This document shows, piece after piece, positions 23,296-34,564 of a stretch of 64,000 nt of DNA. This DNA is from Pyropia haitanensis (Eukaryota; Rhodophyta; Bangiophyceae; Bangiales; Bangiaceae). The DNA lies in NCBI GenBank assembly GCA_008729055.1, contig SDUX01000004.1, positions 6,712,559 through 6,776,558 on the forward strand, read 5' to 3'. The notes below the pieces were generated by a model. That model saw nothing but the letters and a program-made list of their open reading frames with translations, did no database searches and was not told the origin of the DNA. Both the position numbers and the translations under genes were made by a program. The stretch's first letter is position 1. Each line of letters begins with the position of its first letter.

Positions 23296-25748
23296 ACCGC
23301 CCTCGTTGCTTCCACTATGGCGACGTGCTCCTCTCGACGGTTGTCCGCCGCTTTGAAGAAAACTTCCCAAAACAAAGGTGTGTTCATCGATGTTGTTCGC
23401 AGTACTTGCGGTCGTAACATAAACAAAGTTTCACGAGGTCGTCGTGGGACTGCATTGCGAGTGAAGCCGGGCACGGTACTTTGTGCGCACATGCACAGAC
23501 TGATGTTTGGGGGACGAGCACGACAGCCGCCCAGCAATCGCGCGGCCGTGTCCCCGCTCGTCCACCACGGACGAGGGCACCCTCATCCGCGCGGCGGGCA
23601 CCGACCACGAGTTGGTGGCTGCGCGGTGCATTCGAGTAGCCCAATGGACAGGCAGGCCGTACTTCATCGCAGCACAACACATGACCCCGTGCCGGACAAG
23701 CGTTGGAAGGCAACGACCGTCTGAACTTGACTGATGTCCGCCTTGCGCGAGCCGCTCATTGAAAGCGGTACCTATTGAGGAGCGCAGAAGGGACAAAAGA
23801 CGGCAATGGAGAAGCCGACACCGCCAAGTTGGCGGCTGTGCCGCCCGCTCCGACGGTACGACCGCAGCGCGGGGGCCCAGACCGGCCTTTGCAGGCGCAG
23901 AAGCCCCGGGCTCGAAAACTCTAGACTGGCGCTCCGTCCGCATCTGCACCATCGGCGCAGCACGCCCCTCGCCATAGACACGTCTCGTGGGAAGGTGCCG
24001 TCTGAGCGGGCCCTGTGGTCGCAGTTCCGTCGAGGCGGTGTGGTGTGGTGGGTGCCGTGGCGGCGCGGTGTGGTGCGGGTCCCTGGACGGCCACCCCTTC
24101 CGGGGCTTCCGGGCGGCATTTTGTTGCTCGAGGACCATCGGGTCTGCCACAATCCCACCAGTGTCGACAAGTACATAAAAATGACATCCCGTAGATGCGT
24201 CCTAACGTTTGCTTAGAACAAGATGAAGCGTATCGATTCGCAGAATCGCGTTGACGTTGAACGGGTCCGAGCTGCGTGATCCGTCGTGAGCCGCGCGAGT
24301 GCTCCTCGTCCCGCCAATCCCCCCGCTGCGCCGGGCAGCAGACAATGGGCACTGTGGCCGCCGGCCGCGCGGCGTGCCAGCGTCCGGGCCGGGCCGGCAG
24401 TACCCCCCGCCGACGGGCGGCGCGTGGGGCGCCGCGCGGCGGCGCGGCGGCGCCCGCGCCCGCGTTCCCGGTGCGTAGCGCGCGGTCGCCCACCGCTGCC
24501 GCCGCCGCACCCGACGGGGGTGCGCACAGCTCTTGGGGGGAGAGGGGGCGGAGCGGGGGGCGGCGCGTCCCGCCCCACTCCCCCACGGACGGGGGGTATG
24601 CCCCCTGCGCAACCGCCGCTCCCGCTGCGCCAGCCTACCCGCCAAGCACGCCTTCCAGCCGCTGTTTGGCCACCCCCCCCCCCCCCCCCCCTCCCCGCAG
24701 ATTCCTACTCTTGCATCTCCCCACCCTGCTGATCCCGTCGACCCCGCGCGCGCGCGGTCATCCCCGTCGTTGTCGTTGGCGGCGCTCCCCCCCCCTCTCT
24801 TTGCTCCCGCGCGTGGCCTCGCCTCCGCCACCCCAACGGATAAGCGCGTTTGGCTGGAGGGGGAAGCGGCGGCGCGGCGCGGAGGGGGCACCCGACGCCC
24901 GTGGCGGGGAGCCCGCCGCCGGCCGCCGCCGCCGCCGCCTTCCCTCTGGGGCGGCCGCGCCCGGGTGTCCCGGCGTGGCCATCTGGTACCGCCGCCGCCA
25001 CGGCGCCGCGTGGCGGCCGCCCCTTTGTCGGGGTCGTCGTCGTGGGAGGCGCCGCCGCCGGTGGGCGGCGGCGGGCGGGGGCGCTGGCGTCGGCGGCGGC
25101 GGCGGCGGGGGGGGGGTCAGTTGGGCGCCCGGCCTGACGGTCCCGTTGGCGCCCGCCGACCGCGTTGGCCGCCCGCCCGTGGCGGCGGCGGTGGGGCGGC
25201 CGCCCCCGCCGGGGGGCGCCCCGCGCGCGCGAGACGCGCCCCGCCCCAGCGGCGGCCGCGTCAGCCGCGACCCCCTCCCGCAGGCACTCCCTACAGGGCG
25301 CCCCCTGGCCGCGGGCGGCCGCGCCGGCGGCGGCGGCGGCGCCCTCGCGCCACGCCGCGCGTGCCGCGCGCGCGGCGGACCCCACTGGCGGTTGCGGTCC
25401 TGTAACTTGCGCGCCGGGGGCGCTCCGTCCACCACTGCCGCGACGGCCGCGAACCCCCCAACGTCACCCGGCCGGTCCAAAACTTGAACGCCGACGCCGA
25501 CCCGCGCGCCCCCGTCCTCCGCCCGTCGTTGCCGACCCCCAACGACTCCCCGCGTCTCACCCCTGCCCCGCCACCCCAACCGTAAGGCGATCTCCCATCG
25601 CCGCCCACCCAGACGGTCTCTTTCACCCACACCCCTCACTCCCACCGTCACCTCCCCCTCAGTCACGCCCCCCGCCTACCCCTCCCCCCCCCCTTTCTAT
25701 TGTTTGTTCTCTTCGCTCCCTTCCGCCCTCCCCGTGCGGTCCCCCACC

Positions 25749-27086
25749 ATGACCGCCCCGTGGCGCACGTCTGTGGCCGCCGCCATTGGCGCCGCTGCCG
25801 CCGTGGCGGCGGTGCTCCTCGCGACCGCCGTCCCCCCCGCCGCCGCCCAGGAGGCTGACGGTAGCGGCGGCGGCGGCGGCGGCACGTCGCGGCCGCTCGA
25901 GAGCTGCGTCCTCACCGGCGGCCCCGGCGGGCGGGCCGTCCAGTACACGCGGTGCAAGGCGCTGCCCGGCTCGGCCAACGTGCACCTCTACTGGACCGCC
26001 GACCCGCGGGCGGACCGGCTTGCCGTTGCGTTTGACGCGCCCGCCGGCGCCGGCTGGGCCGCCTTTGGCTGGGCCGCCCCCGGCGCCGAGCCGCTCGCCA
26101 TGCTGTCGGGCGACCCGACGCGGGAGAACGTGGCGGTGGTGGGCGCGACGGACAATTCCGGGACGACTACTGCCGCGGTGTACCGGCTGACGGCCAAGGC
26201 GACGGAGGGGGTCCAGCCCGTCGCGTCGTCGACGTACCGCAACTTGTCGGCGGTGGTGGCGCCCGACGGGCGGCTGGTCGTCACGTTTATCCGTCCACTG
26301 TCGGCGGTGCCCGAGGCGCCGTACGTGCCGCTCAACGGGACCGCCATTGGCGCGCTGTGGGCGGTCGGCGCGCCGCCGGTGGTGTCCAACCGGCTGCGCT
26401 ACCACACCGCCCGGGGGGCGGGGGGGGTCGACTGGGCCTCGTCCGACGTGGCGATCGGCGACGCGGCGGCCGACGGGGAAGGCGACGATGGGGACGGCTC
26501 GGACGATGACGATGGCGGCTCCGCGTGCTTCCCCGCCGCCGCGACGGTCACAACCACCACCCGCGGGGTGGTCTCGATGGAGGACCTCCGCGTCGGCGAC
26601 ACGGTCACGGCGGGCGGGCCGGGCGTGCCGCCCACCGACGTGTACCTGTTCACGCACGCCGACGCGGCGGTCCACGCGCCGTTTGTGGCGCTCTCCACCG
26701 CCGGCGGCGCGCCGCCGCTCGTCGCCTCGGCGGGGCACTATGTGATGCTGGCGGGCGGCCGGTCCGTCGCGACGCGGTCGGTGGCGGTCGGCGACGCGCT
26801 GGCGCGCGCGGACGGGTCCGCCGTTCCCGTAACGGGCGTGTCGCGGGTCGTGCGGCGGGGCCTGTACAACCCGCAGACGCTGTCGGGGTCGCTGGTCGTC
26901 GACGGGTATGTGGTCAGCACGTACACGACGGCGGTGGAGCCGTCGTTGGCGGCCGCCGCGCTCGCGCCGGTGCGGGGGCTGTACCGCGCGGGGGGGGCGG
27001 CGCTGCTGGGGAGGGTGACTTCCTGGCTGAGCGGGGGGTGGCCCCGGCTGGCGGCGGCGCTGCCGTCGGGGCGGGACAGCCTTTGA
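25749..27086 (+). CDS. Secreted DOMON-Hint (hedgehog-like autoprocessing) protein
   Basis: 445 residues, uninterrupted. The ATG at 25749 has a CCACC context and is followed by a signal peptide (about residues 1-33, ending near PPAAAQ). Residues about 70-235 form a DOMON domain (NVHLYWTADP start, GWAAFGW, later APDGRLVVTFIRP), a fold that binds haem or sugars in other proteins. After an acidic linker, a Hint domain begins at Cys260 (ACFPAAATV). It continues with MEDLRVGDTV, ASAGHYVML (His330), and RGLYNPQTLSGSLVVDG then VVSTYTT, the pattern of hedgehog-type Hint domains. No intein-type C-terminal His-Asn is present, so self-cleavage through a Cys thioester to release the DOMON part, possibly with lipid attachment, is the expected chemistry; this is inferred. 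Ser replaces the usual Thr three residues before the His. Poly(A) signal 155 bases after the stop. Confidence 0.9.
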   Translation: MTAPWRTSVAAAIGAAAAVAAVLLATAVPPAAAQEADGSGGGGGGTSRPLESCVLTGGPGGRAVQYTRCKALPGSANVHLYWTADPRADRLAVAFDAPAGAGWAAFGWAAPGAEPLAMLSGDPTRENVAVVGATDNSGTTTAAVYRLTAKATEGVQPVASSTYRNLSAVVAPDGRLVVTFIRPLSAVPEAPYVPLNGTAIGALWAVGAPPVVSNRLRYHTARGAGGVDWASSDVAIGDAAADGEGDDGDGSDDDDGGSACFPAAATVTTTTRGVVSMEDLRVGDTVTAGGPGVPPTDVYLFTHADAAVHAPFVALSTAGGAPPLVASAGHYVMLAGGRSVATRSVAVGDALARADGSAVPVTGVSRVVRRGLYNPQTLSGSLVVDGYVVSTYTTAVEPSLAAAALAPVRGLYRAGGAALLGRVTSWLSGGWPRLAAALPSGRDSL

Positions 27087-27240
27087 GGTGGGACTGGCGG
27101 GGAGGGTTTGGGGAGGGGGCGGGTGAGAGCAAGGGCGGAGTGAGGGGGGGGGGAGGACGGGGCGACCCCGACGGGGGGGCGCCGGTGTCCCCTGTTTTTT
27201 TTTTCGGCTCGGCCGTCGCGTGGGACTTGTGGCCAATGCA

Positions 27241-27246
27241 AATAAA
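27241..27246 (+). terminator. AATAAA poly(A) signal of the DOMON-Hint gene
   Basis: AATAAA 155 bases after the stop codon, right after CAATGCA in an AT-richer patch. Confidence 0.6.
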
Positions 27247-27890
27247 AATAGGGGTTGCGTGTGACCAGCGTGAGTGCGGTGCGTAGAGTGGAGAGCGAGA
27301 GGGGGAGGCATCGACATTGCGTCGCCACTAACCCAGCAACAAGCAACCCAGCGCTGCGCTCCCAAAGAACGGCGATTCCCCGGGGGTGGAACCGTTCCTC
27401 CTTCCAAGGCGCCGTGTACTCTGGTGGCGGTTTTCTTCCGCCGGTGCCCAGCAGTGTCTGGCTGGCGTGATCGGCTGAGCGCAAGCTGCCGGAGGAGGAC
27501 GCTTGGGTGGCGTACGAGGGCACAAAAGACCAAGAGATACCAATCCTGGGGGGTGTCACCCCTACCTCTGCCGTCCCCTTGCTTGTCGTCCTCCCCCTCC
27601 CCCCCGCCGTCCCCGAGGTGTCTGCATCAACCAAGTTCGGGCTCCCCTCCCGATGACGGGTTTCGGGCCCACCCCACGGTGACGTGCCGGTGCGCCGTGC
27701 CGGCAGGTACAGGCAACGGTTGGATGAGAACTGTTCATTGACATAAGAGTGGAGGGGCCCCGCAGAGGACATAACGCCCCTCGCCCACACCCCCACCACC
27801 GTGGCAGGATGCCTCTCGTTGACAGGTGCAAGCAGTCAAGACGCACCGCGCAGTGGCGGGATCAATCTGCACGTCTCGTGGCCGCACTGC

Positions 27891-28106
27891 TCAATGAATC
27901 AGGGCGAGCCGTTTGTCTTTGATCTGGGCTGAGCCGCGTGCTTCGATGACGTGCGCCACGGCTCCAATGGAGGGCACTAAGAAATATCTAAAATCGTTGA
28001 TAAGCTCAGCTTCACGACGAACGACGAACGAGCGCATAGACGCAACGAACAAGTCCGATGTATCGCCAACTTTCAAGAAAAACAGTTGTTCAATAGCCCC
28101 CTTCTT
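27891..28106 (-). CDS. Orphan open frame, C-terminal fragment or exon
   Basis: About 71 codons from the in-frame TAA just above 28106 to a TGA at 27891, with no ATG near the start, so at best a terminal exon or remnant. The translation is not low-complexity: it has mixed hydrophobic and charged residues (SMRSFVVRREAELINDF, RYFLVPSIGAVAHVIEARG, ending KDKRLALIH). I do not recognise a family. It sits in an AT-richer island beside an element bounded by inverted repeats, so a transposon remnant is possible. Confidence 0.3.
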   Translation of the reverse strand, partial: KKGAIEQLFFLKVGDTSDLFVASMRSFVVRREAELINDFRYFLVPSIGAVAHVIEARGSAQIKDKRLALIH

Positions 28107-30008
28107 TTACCTATGCGGCAGCCGCCACAATGGGTCAACACAGCCGTACACACCTATCGGATGGCACCCGCGAAAGGCCAAGACGTTTCCACGTCATCGA
28201 GTGTCCCGCTTCGTGAAGCGCAGGGGTGGCTCAACTCAAAGCGACCTCACCTACCCATGCAGTCGTGGGACCCCCACATGGCTTACCTGCACAGGAGCGC
28301 CACAGCCGCCGCGGCGTGGACCCGTCGCGGCACATACAGCGGAAAGCCACTCACGGCCCCTGCGCTACACCCTCCTGCATCAGGGCTGCTGCTCATTACC
28401 ACCCCCCTTCCCACAGTCCCCCGACCGTTCCCCCGCCTATGCCTCTGTGCCTGCCTCGGACCCCGGCCAGTCCCCAATTTCCCCATCCTGACGCACAGCT
28501 GTGTGCTCCCTGAGGCATGCGCGGGCGCTGTCGACACCGTGTTTCCGTGGTCGGGTCCATACGTATCCTCCTTGCGCTCACGCACGGGTCGACCAGAAAA
28601 GGTCGGGTGGCTCGCTAATATCGGCGCTCACCCGCTTCCGTGGGTGAGTGGCCACGCCCACGTCAGCCGCCGCCGCTCCCGTCGCGCGCGGCCCCCCCTC
28701 CCGTGGGCGCCCCGTCGGCGACACCGTGGACGGCTGTAGCCGAAGCGACGGCAGCCACCACTGAGGCCGACGCGGAGCCACGTGCCGCCAGGCCACCAAA
28801 AAAAGCGTCGCCAACGTCCAGACGTGCGCCCCGAGCGGCCGCTTTGCAACGGGCGGCCTGGCAGTGGCGCTTCCCACCCCGTAGACGACGTCCTTTGGCG
28901 GCCGTGCCTGCCGTCTGCCGTTGGCGGCGATCACGGCGGCGGCGGCGACGGAGCGGGCGCCGTGACGTCTCGCCGCCGAGACTGGTGACAGACGTGCCGG
29001 TGCGGTCCGTGCCGGTGGGTTGACCCCGCCGACCTGGGCACCCACCCGGCGCGGGCGCACCAGCGCGGTCGGCGCGCGCGCGGGGTGGGCGGCGCCGTCG
29101 CGTCGACGCGGAGCGCCTCACGGCCATGGAGGATCACGCCCGACGGGCGGCGGGCGGCTGTGGGAGCGCTGCGGAAACCCGACAGACAGCCGCGCTACAT
29201 TGGGAAGGGGGGGGGGGGAGCGCGGATCGGGAGCCGCTCGTGCCGCTCGTTGGGAATCCCGACAGCCGCCGTTGGAGTGAAGCACGGGCCGCCCCGGGGC
29301 GTCGGCACCGTGTGGGGCGTGGCCACCGAGACGATGCGGAGCGGGCGTAGGGATCAGCGGCCGCCGCGCGGCGCGCAGAGGGCACGCCGTGCGCACGCCC
29401 AGACACCCCCTGGTAAAGAGCAGCCGCTCGCGGATGGGGGCCGAGGAAAGAACCTATGAGAGAGAGCAGTCGGTGCCATCCCGTTGATGACCTCCGGATG
29501 GCCGTCGGCGGACGTACCGAGTCGTATACGCCATGGACAGCAAAAAAAAAAAAGGCCTGGACTGTACGCGGGACACCCCCCCGACGTTCTCGAGGCACGC
29601 CCGCCCCCCCCCGGTGCGCGACCCGCCCCACACGCAACGCGGGGGCGCCCAAAGCGCGGTGGACTGCGCTGCCGGTGGGGCGCGCCAAGCGCGGTGGACT
29701 GCGCCGACGGTCGGCTCCGCCGCGGATCGTCCCCCCGCGGGACGCGGGGCGGCGGCGCCCCGGCTCGACCCCGCCCCCACCGCCGCCACCGCGCGCTCCG
29801 GTCGGGACAGCGGGGACTGGTGGGCGCTCTTCCGCCCCCCCCCGGTCCGCGCTGCACTCACCTCAAGCGCCTGGATCACCCAACCCACACCCCACCGGCC
29901 GTGCCGCGCTGCTGCTGTCTCGGCAGCCGCGGTCATCCTGCCACGCGTGCCCCTCCGTGGCGGGACACGCCCTCCAAATCCAAAGCGGCGTGCAAAAACA
30001 CCGCCACG

Positions 30009-32050
30009 CGTCTCTAATGCCCCGAACCGCTACGCAAGCGATTTGCGTAGCTTTTGCGATAAAGTGCGTGGGCCCGAACCCGGGCCCCACGGAGTCATTC
30101 TGGGGGGGTTGCGATGGACGTGTGTATGTGTGTAGCCTGCGTATCGTGCGTATGCCTTTGCGATAACCCAGGATCGTCTCACGAGATGGAGGCACGCCAC
30201 GGACCGTATCGCTCTACCACCCAATCACGCCCTCAGGTTCGGTCGCTCACGGACCAACCACAGTGCATGCAGGTGCCTGACAGAACCCCTCGAGGGCGTC
30301 ACGGCGGGGTGTTCTGGTGGCCCATCGGCTGCCACGTCGCTCTTTTCCCCGCCACGTGGGCTCTCATCTGGCGCCACGTGCACTTTTTATTTGTTGTTGT
30401 ATCTTGATACAAGTAGCGGAGGTGGCCGCCCCCGTGGGCCGCCCCCCCTCACCACCCCACCGTAGCGGCACCCAGCCCGCTGACGGTGGTGAGGGGGAGA
30501 GACCTACTCGCATCTCGCACTACCCCACAGCTCCACCGCCCGCCTACAAATCCGTGGCGTCGCCACCATCCTCCCCGCACCCCACCCCCCTCACCTACAT
30601 CAACCCACCCCCCTCACCTACATCAACCCACCCCCCTCACCTACATCAACCCACCCCCCTCACCTACATCAACCTACCCCCCTCACCCACATCAACGCAC
30701 CCCCCTTCTCAACCCTCTCTCTCCACTCCTTGACGCCGCCTTCCATCTTGAACGCTGCTCTCTCTCTCCTGATCCCCTCACTTCTTGCCTCTGGATGCGT
30801 CAGCCAACTCCGGGCCGCACAGCATCACCAGCACTCTCCGTTCATGCCTCATCTTCTTGACCGATCCACACACAACAGATCCACACGCATGCAAAGAAAT
30901 AACAAACAAAGCAAGAACAAACCACGAAGCAAGACACGCGGCCAAAACACACAATCAGACACCACGATCCCACACACGCAGTACATGGCACAGGTACACG
31001 AACAGATGCGCGCGTCCAAAACAATGACGACCTCCCTCCAGCTGCTCAGACCCCGGCAAGTCACTACAAAGTCGCGCTAGCCCTACAAGTCTCTCATGAC
31101 CTTAGCGCACGGTTGGACGCAGGTAAACGTGCGCACCAGCAGCCGTGTCGCCAAACAGGGAAGTGAGTTGATCCATTGGAAGGGTGTCGAGTACCTCGTG
31201 GGGGAAGAGGCGAGGGGCGTGCGTGCAGGCGCGCTTCAACGTGGGGGACGGTGTCGACTTGGTGCGAGACGGCGAGTGGCCGTTGGAAACCAGTCCACAG
31301 CACGGCCCGCGGCTGAAGCTCCGGGGCGCCCGGCGTCTCGATTCTCAGCCGTCGGGATCGGACCTTCTAGAAGACGAGTTTGGTGATCAACTCCGAAGCC
31401 GTGGACGGCAAGTCTATCCCGCGCTCTAATTCGTCACGTCTGCGACCTGCCTATTGGTTGATGAGCACATAGCCCCCCCCCCTCCCCTTACTTGGGGTGC
31501 ATTCAAGTGTTCCCAGAAGAGTGCAGACGCTGCAACGCTTCCCGTAATTTTTCTGCCTGCGAGATTGTCACTCGGCGACCTCACGGCGCGTCACGCGCCA
31601 CCGCGTGATCGTCGAAGTGCGGGCAGCTCTGGGAGTCGCCCAGTCACAGGCGCACCACGTGGCGACGAGTTGTTCGCGAGTGAACACGGGGAGGCACACG
31701 AGGCCCCCCGCACAGGCCCCTGACGGCTCGGAAGGTGCAGACAGGCCAGAGCCAAGCTGTAAGGTTCTTGGGTCTCTCGGATCCGTGCGGGAGCTGTGCT
31801 CTTCCAGGGACAGTTGACTTCTGCGGGCGATGCAGCCAATCGGAGGCCGATTTGGCAGTTCTGGCGCGGAGCACTTGTGACTCTCCGAGCGGGGATCACC
31901 GGGCCCTGCCCGAACTCTCTGTCGCCGGAGGGGGGTGCAGAGGATTTTGCGATGACTTCAAGACCCCCCTCTTGTATATGGTTTCCTGGGGGGTTGCGTA
32001 TGTGCGTAGCGTGCGTATCGGTTGCGTAGCGGTTTGGGCCATTTGAGACG
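30009..32050. mobile_element. Putative element with 34-bp terminal inverted repeats
   Basis: The 34 bases at 30009-30042 (CGTCTC, then AATG, CCC, AACCGCTACGCAA, CGAT) match the reverse complement of 32017-32050 at 30 positions, and similarity stops sharply at the outer ends. I see no clear target-site duplication and no transposase inside. A third related block at about 30103-30162 (GGGGGGTTGCG then GTAGCCTGCGTATCG) runs in the same direction as the right end, so the left end alone could be a small palindromic element. The interior includes a 23-bp tandem repeat and short open frames without recognised domains. Confidence 0.45.
30581..30712. repeat. 23-bp tandem repeat, five units plus a partial
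   Basis: Units start at 30581, 30604, 30627, 30650 and 30673 and run CCCACCCCCC then TCACCTACATCAA. The first four are identical, the fifth has two changes, and a partial sixth ends near 30712. Lies inside the putative inverted-repeat element. Confidence 0.9.
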
Positions 32051-33335
32051 TCACCCGTCCCCCCCCGCTCCCCCCCCACCCCCAAAGCCAAAACTGTCAC
32101 CATCGTCTGTGACGCAATCGGCACGAACCAGCGGCCGCGTCGTACAGTACTGTGCCCAATGGCACCGCACATCCACTACTGACACAGAAGGCACCAACCA
32201 ATCGGCGCCCGTGTCCCGCCCGCGTGGGACACGAGGTCGGCCGGCCGTGTCTCACCCCGCGTGCCGCGCCTCAACGCGTCGCGGCCACTGGGACGGCCCC
32301 CCCGTCCCGCTAGCTAGCCCAGTCGCACCACCCCCCCTCCCACCGCCCGCCCGCCAGACACGCACCCCCCCCCCCCCATTCCCGCTTGTGGGGTGGGTCT
32401 GCGTCGATCGGTTTTTTTGAAAATACGAGCGTTTGTGTGCCGCGCGCCGCGGCACCCGCGGCGTGCCAGAGCGTCGGGGGCCCCTCGTGCGCGCCCCCCC
32501 CCCCTCCCCCCTCGCCCGCCCCCCCCCGCCCTCCGCTCTCCCGGCAGATTTCTATTTGTCAGAGGGCTCTCTGGTGTGGGCAGTGTCGCCGAGAGGGGCG
32601 GTCCCCGCCAAGACGGGGTTGCGCTCCTCGCCTCCCCCCCCCCCCCCCCCCCCCCTCCGCCCCCCGGCCCTGTCCTCCCGCTGTTGTCCGTTTTGTTGTT
32701 GTTTTTTTTTCTTCCTGCGCCGCGACGCGCACGACGGGAAGGCGAGCGGGCGCCGCGTGGGGGCACGCCGCGGGGCCTTTTTTTGGGTTGTCGAGGCGCC
32801 GGCGGCGGCGTGGCGTGCCGGTGGCTGGCCGCCCACGGCCATTGGCGCGAAGGGGGTGGCGGCGTCGGGCGCTCCCGCCATAGCAGAGCCACCAGCCCAG
32901 TAGGCCACGCCTGGCGTGTGCTGCCGCGGCGGCAGCGCCGGTACGTTCGCGCCACCCCGGTGCTGGCACGGGGACACCCACGGGGCACGCGCTACGCCCG
33001 CAATCGAGAATCGTAGCCGCCGCCCCTTCTCCACCTTCAACGCCGCTCCACCCCGTGTCCGCTGGTGCCGCCGCACGTCGACCGACTCGAGCTGTTGCCC
33101 CCCCGCTCTTCCGCATCCCCTTTGGTCATCGTCATCCCGCACGTACAGCATCGTCGCGTCAGCCCCCCTCCTCCTTTCACCCCTTTCCATCCCTTCCTTC
33201 ATCCACCCCGACGCTGCTCTGCCGCTGCGTCAGTTGTACACTCACCGCCACCCTCTGCCTCCTCCCCCCCCCCCCACCTCCCCCCCCCCCGCCCCCCCGC
33301 TGCTGCACTACTCCCTCCACCCCCCCCACGCTGTG

Positions 33336-34564
33336 ATGGACGGCTATGAGCGGACGGGGGTGCTCGGGCAGGGCACGTATGGCAAGGTGTACAAGGCGAC
33401 CAACACCGAGACGGGCCAGGTGGTGGCGTTGAAAAAGACGCTGCTGACCAATGAGGAGGAAGGGGTGCCACCGACGACGCTGCGGGAGGTGTCGATCCTC
33501 CGCTCCCTCGCCAGCCCGTACGTTGTCAAGCTGGAGGAGGTGGTCCACACGGAGGAGGTGGACGGGAAGCCACTGCTGTACCTCGTCTTTGAGTACCTCG
33601 ACCACGATCTCAAGCAGTTCCAGGCCGCGACGGTGGGCAAGCACCGGCCCATGAACTACAAGCTGGCAAAGGTACGCTTGAGGGTGGTGTGTTGGCGGGT
33701 GAGGATGAGCGGCAGCGGGGGGTGGTGCTAGCGTCTCTTTTCGAGCTGTCCCCTCGTTCCATCTGGCTGCGTGAGGGCCGACCGGGTGCTGTGACTGTCT
33801 GGTGTCGGACGCAGCGTACTGACCTCTCCCACGCCTGTGTCCACCGCATCCACTCGTCACTGCTCTCTCTCGCCTGCCACTCCACCACGCTCCTTTTGCC
33901 TGCCGTCCTCCACCCACAGAACTTTTGCTACCAGATCCTGCTCGGCCTCAAGTACTGCCACGCGTCGGCGGTGATGCACCGGGACATCAAGCCCCAAAAC
34001 CTGCTCGTCGACAAGGAGGCGGCGATCATCAAGCTGGCCGACTTTGGCCTCGGCCGCGTCTTTTCGCTGCCCGTCGAAAAGTACACGCACGAGGTGGTGA
34101 CGCTCTGGTACCGCGCGCCCGAGATCCTCCTCGGCACCCGCTGCTACTCGACGGGCGTCGACACCTGGTCCGTCGGCTGCGTCTTTGCCGAGATGCTCAC
34201 CGGCAAGGCGCTCTTCCAGGGCGAGTCGGAGATTGAGCAGCTGATGAGCGTCTTCCGCGTGCTCGGCACGCCCACCGAGGCAACGTGGGCGGGCGTCGGC
34301 CAGCTGCGGGACTTTCACCCCTTCCCCCAGTGGCAGCCGGTGCCGCTCGTCAGCGCCAACCCGGCGCTCGCCGTCGCCGAGGCGGAGGGCGGCGTCGACC
34401 TCCTCACGGGGCTGCTGCAGCTGGACCCGTCCAAGCGCCTGTCGGCCGTCGCGGCGCTGCGGCACCCCTACTTTGACGACATCCGCGGCGCCTACCTCGC
34501 GTCCCCGGCGGGGAACAACGCGGAGAATATGCCGTCGCGGTCCGCGGCGCCGGCACGTCGCTGA
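33336..34564 (+). CDS. CDKB: B-type cyclin-dependent kinase (PPTTLRE)
   Basis: Two exons, 33336-33671 and 33920-34564, with a 248-base phase-0 GT-AG intron, giving 326 residues, a normal single-domain CDK length. Features: Gly loop GQGTYGKV (11-18), ATP Lys33, cyclin-contact helix PPTTLRE (45-51), catalytic loop HRDIKPQN (132-139), DFGLGR (153-158), and activation segment YTHEVVTLWYRAPE with T168 at the CAK-phosphorylated position. PPTTLRE instead of PSTAIRE is the hallmark of plant/algal CDKB2-type kinases, which drive G2/M. The Gly-loop Thr14 and Tyr15 (the Wee1-type inhibitory sites) are both present. The ATG at 33336 is the first in frame after a pyrimidine-rich leader. The C-terminal tail after the kinase fold is short and basic. 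Confidence 0.95.

Larger units (their letters stand above)
21231..25748. other. Intergenic region without a recognised gene
   Basis: 21.5-24.3 kb has balanced composition with short open frames on both strands, none with recognisable domains. It contains a GGATA/TATCC cluster, diverged direct repeats and tandem repeats (separate entries). 24.3-25.7 kb is GC-rich low-complexity DNA. The last 150 bases before 25749 are pyrimidine-rich, as expected for the 5' UTR of the following gene. Confidence 0.5.
27247..33335. other. Balanced-composition intergenic region
   Basis: Lower GC than the rest of the window. It contains an orphan open frame at 27891-28106, an element bounded by inverted repeats at 30009-32050, and a 23-bp tandem repeat. 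28.6-29.9 kb and 32.1-33.3 kb are GC-rich low-complexity DNA. The last 150 bases are the pyrimidine-rich leader of the CDKB gene. No other gene can be supported. Confidence 0.45.

Noticed and set aside
23905..23975. Possible tRNA on the minus strand with a TTTTCGAGCCC box
   Set aside because: No cloverleaf could be closed around it.
30603..30695. Regular 23-bp units considered as a CRISPR-like array
   Set aside because: Units are contiguous with no spacers and the genome is eukaryotic; it is an ordinary tandem repeat.
31096..31429. Two overlapping ATG-started frames inside the inverted-repeat element
   Set aside because: They look partly protein-like (GSELIHWKGVEYLVGEE, then RFNVGDGVDLVRDGEW) but need a frame step in the opposite direction to all others and have no known domain, so no gene was called.
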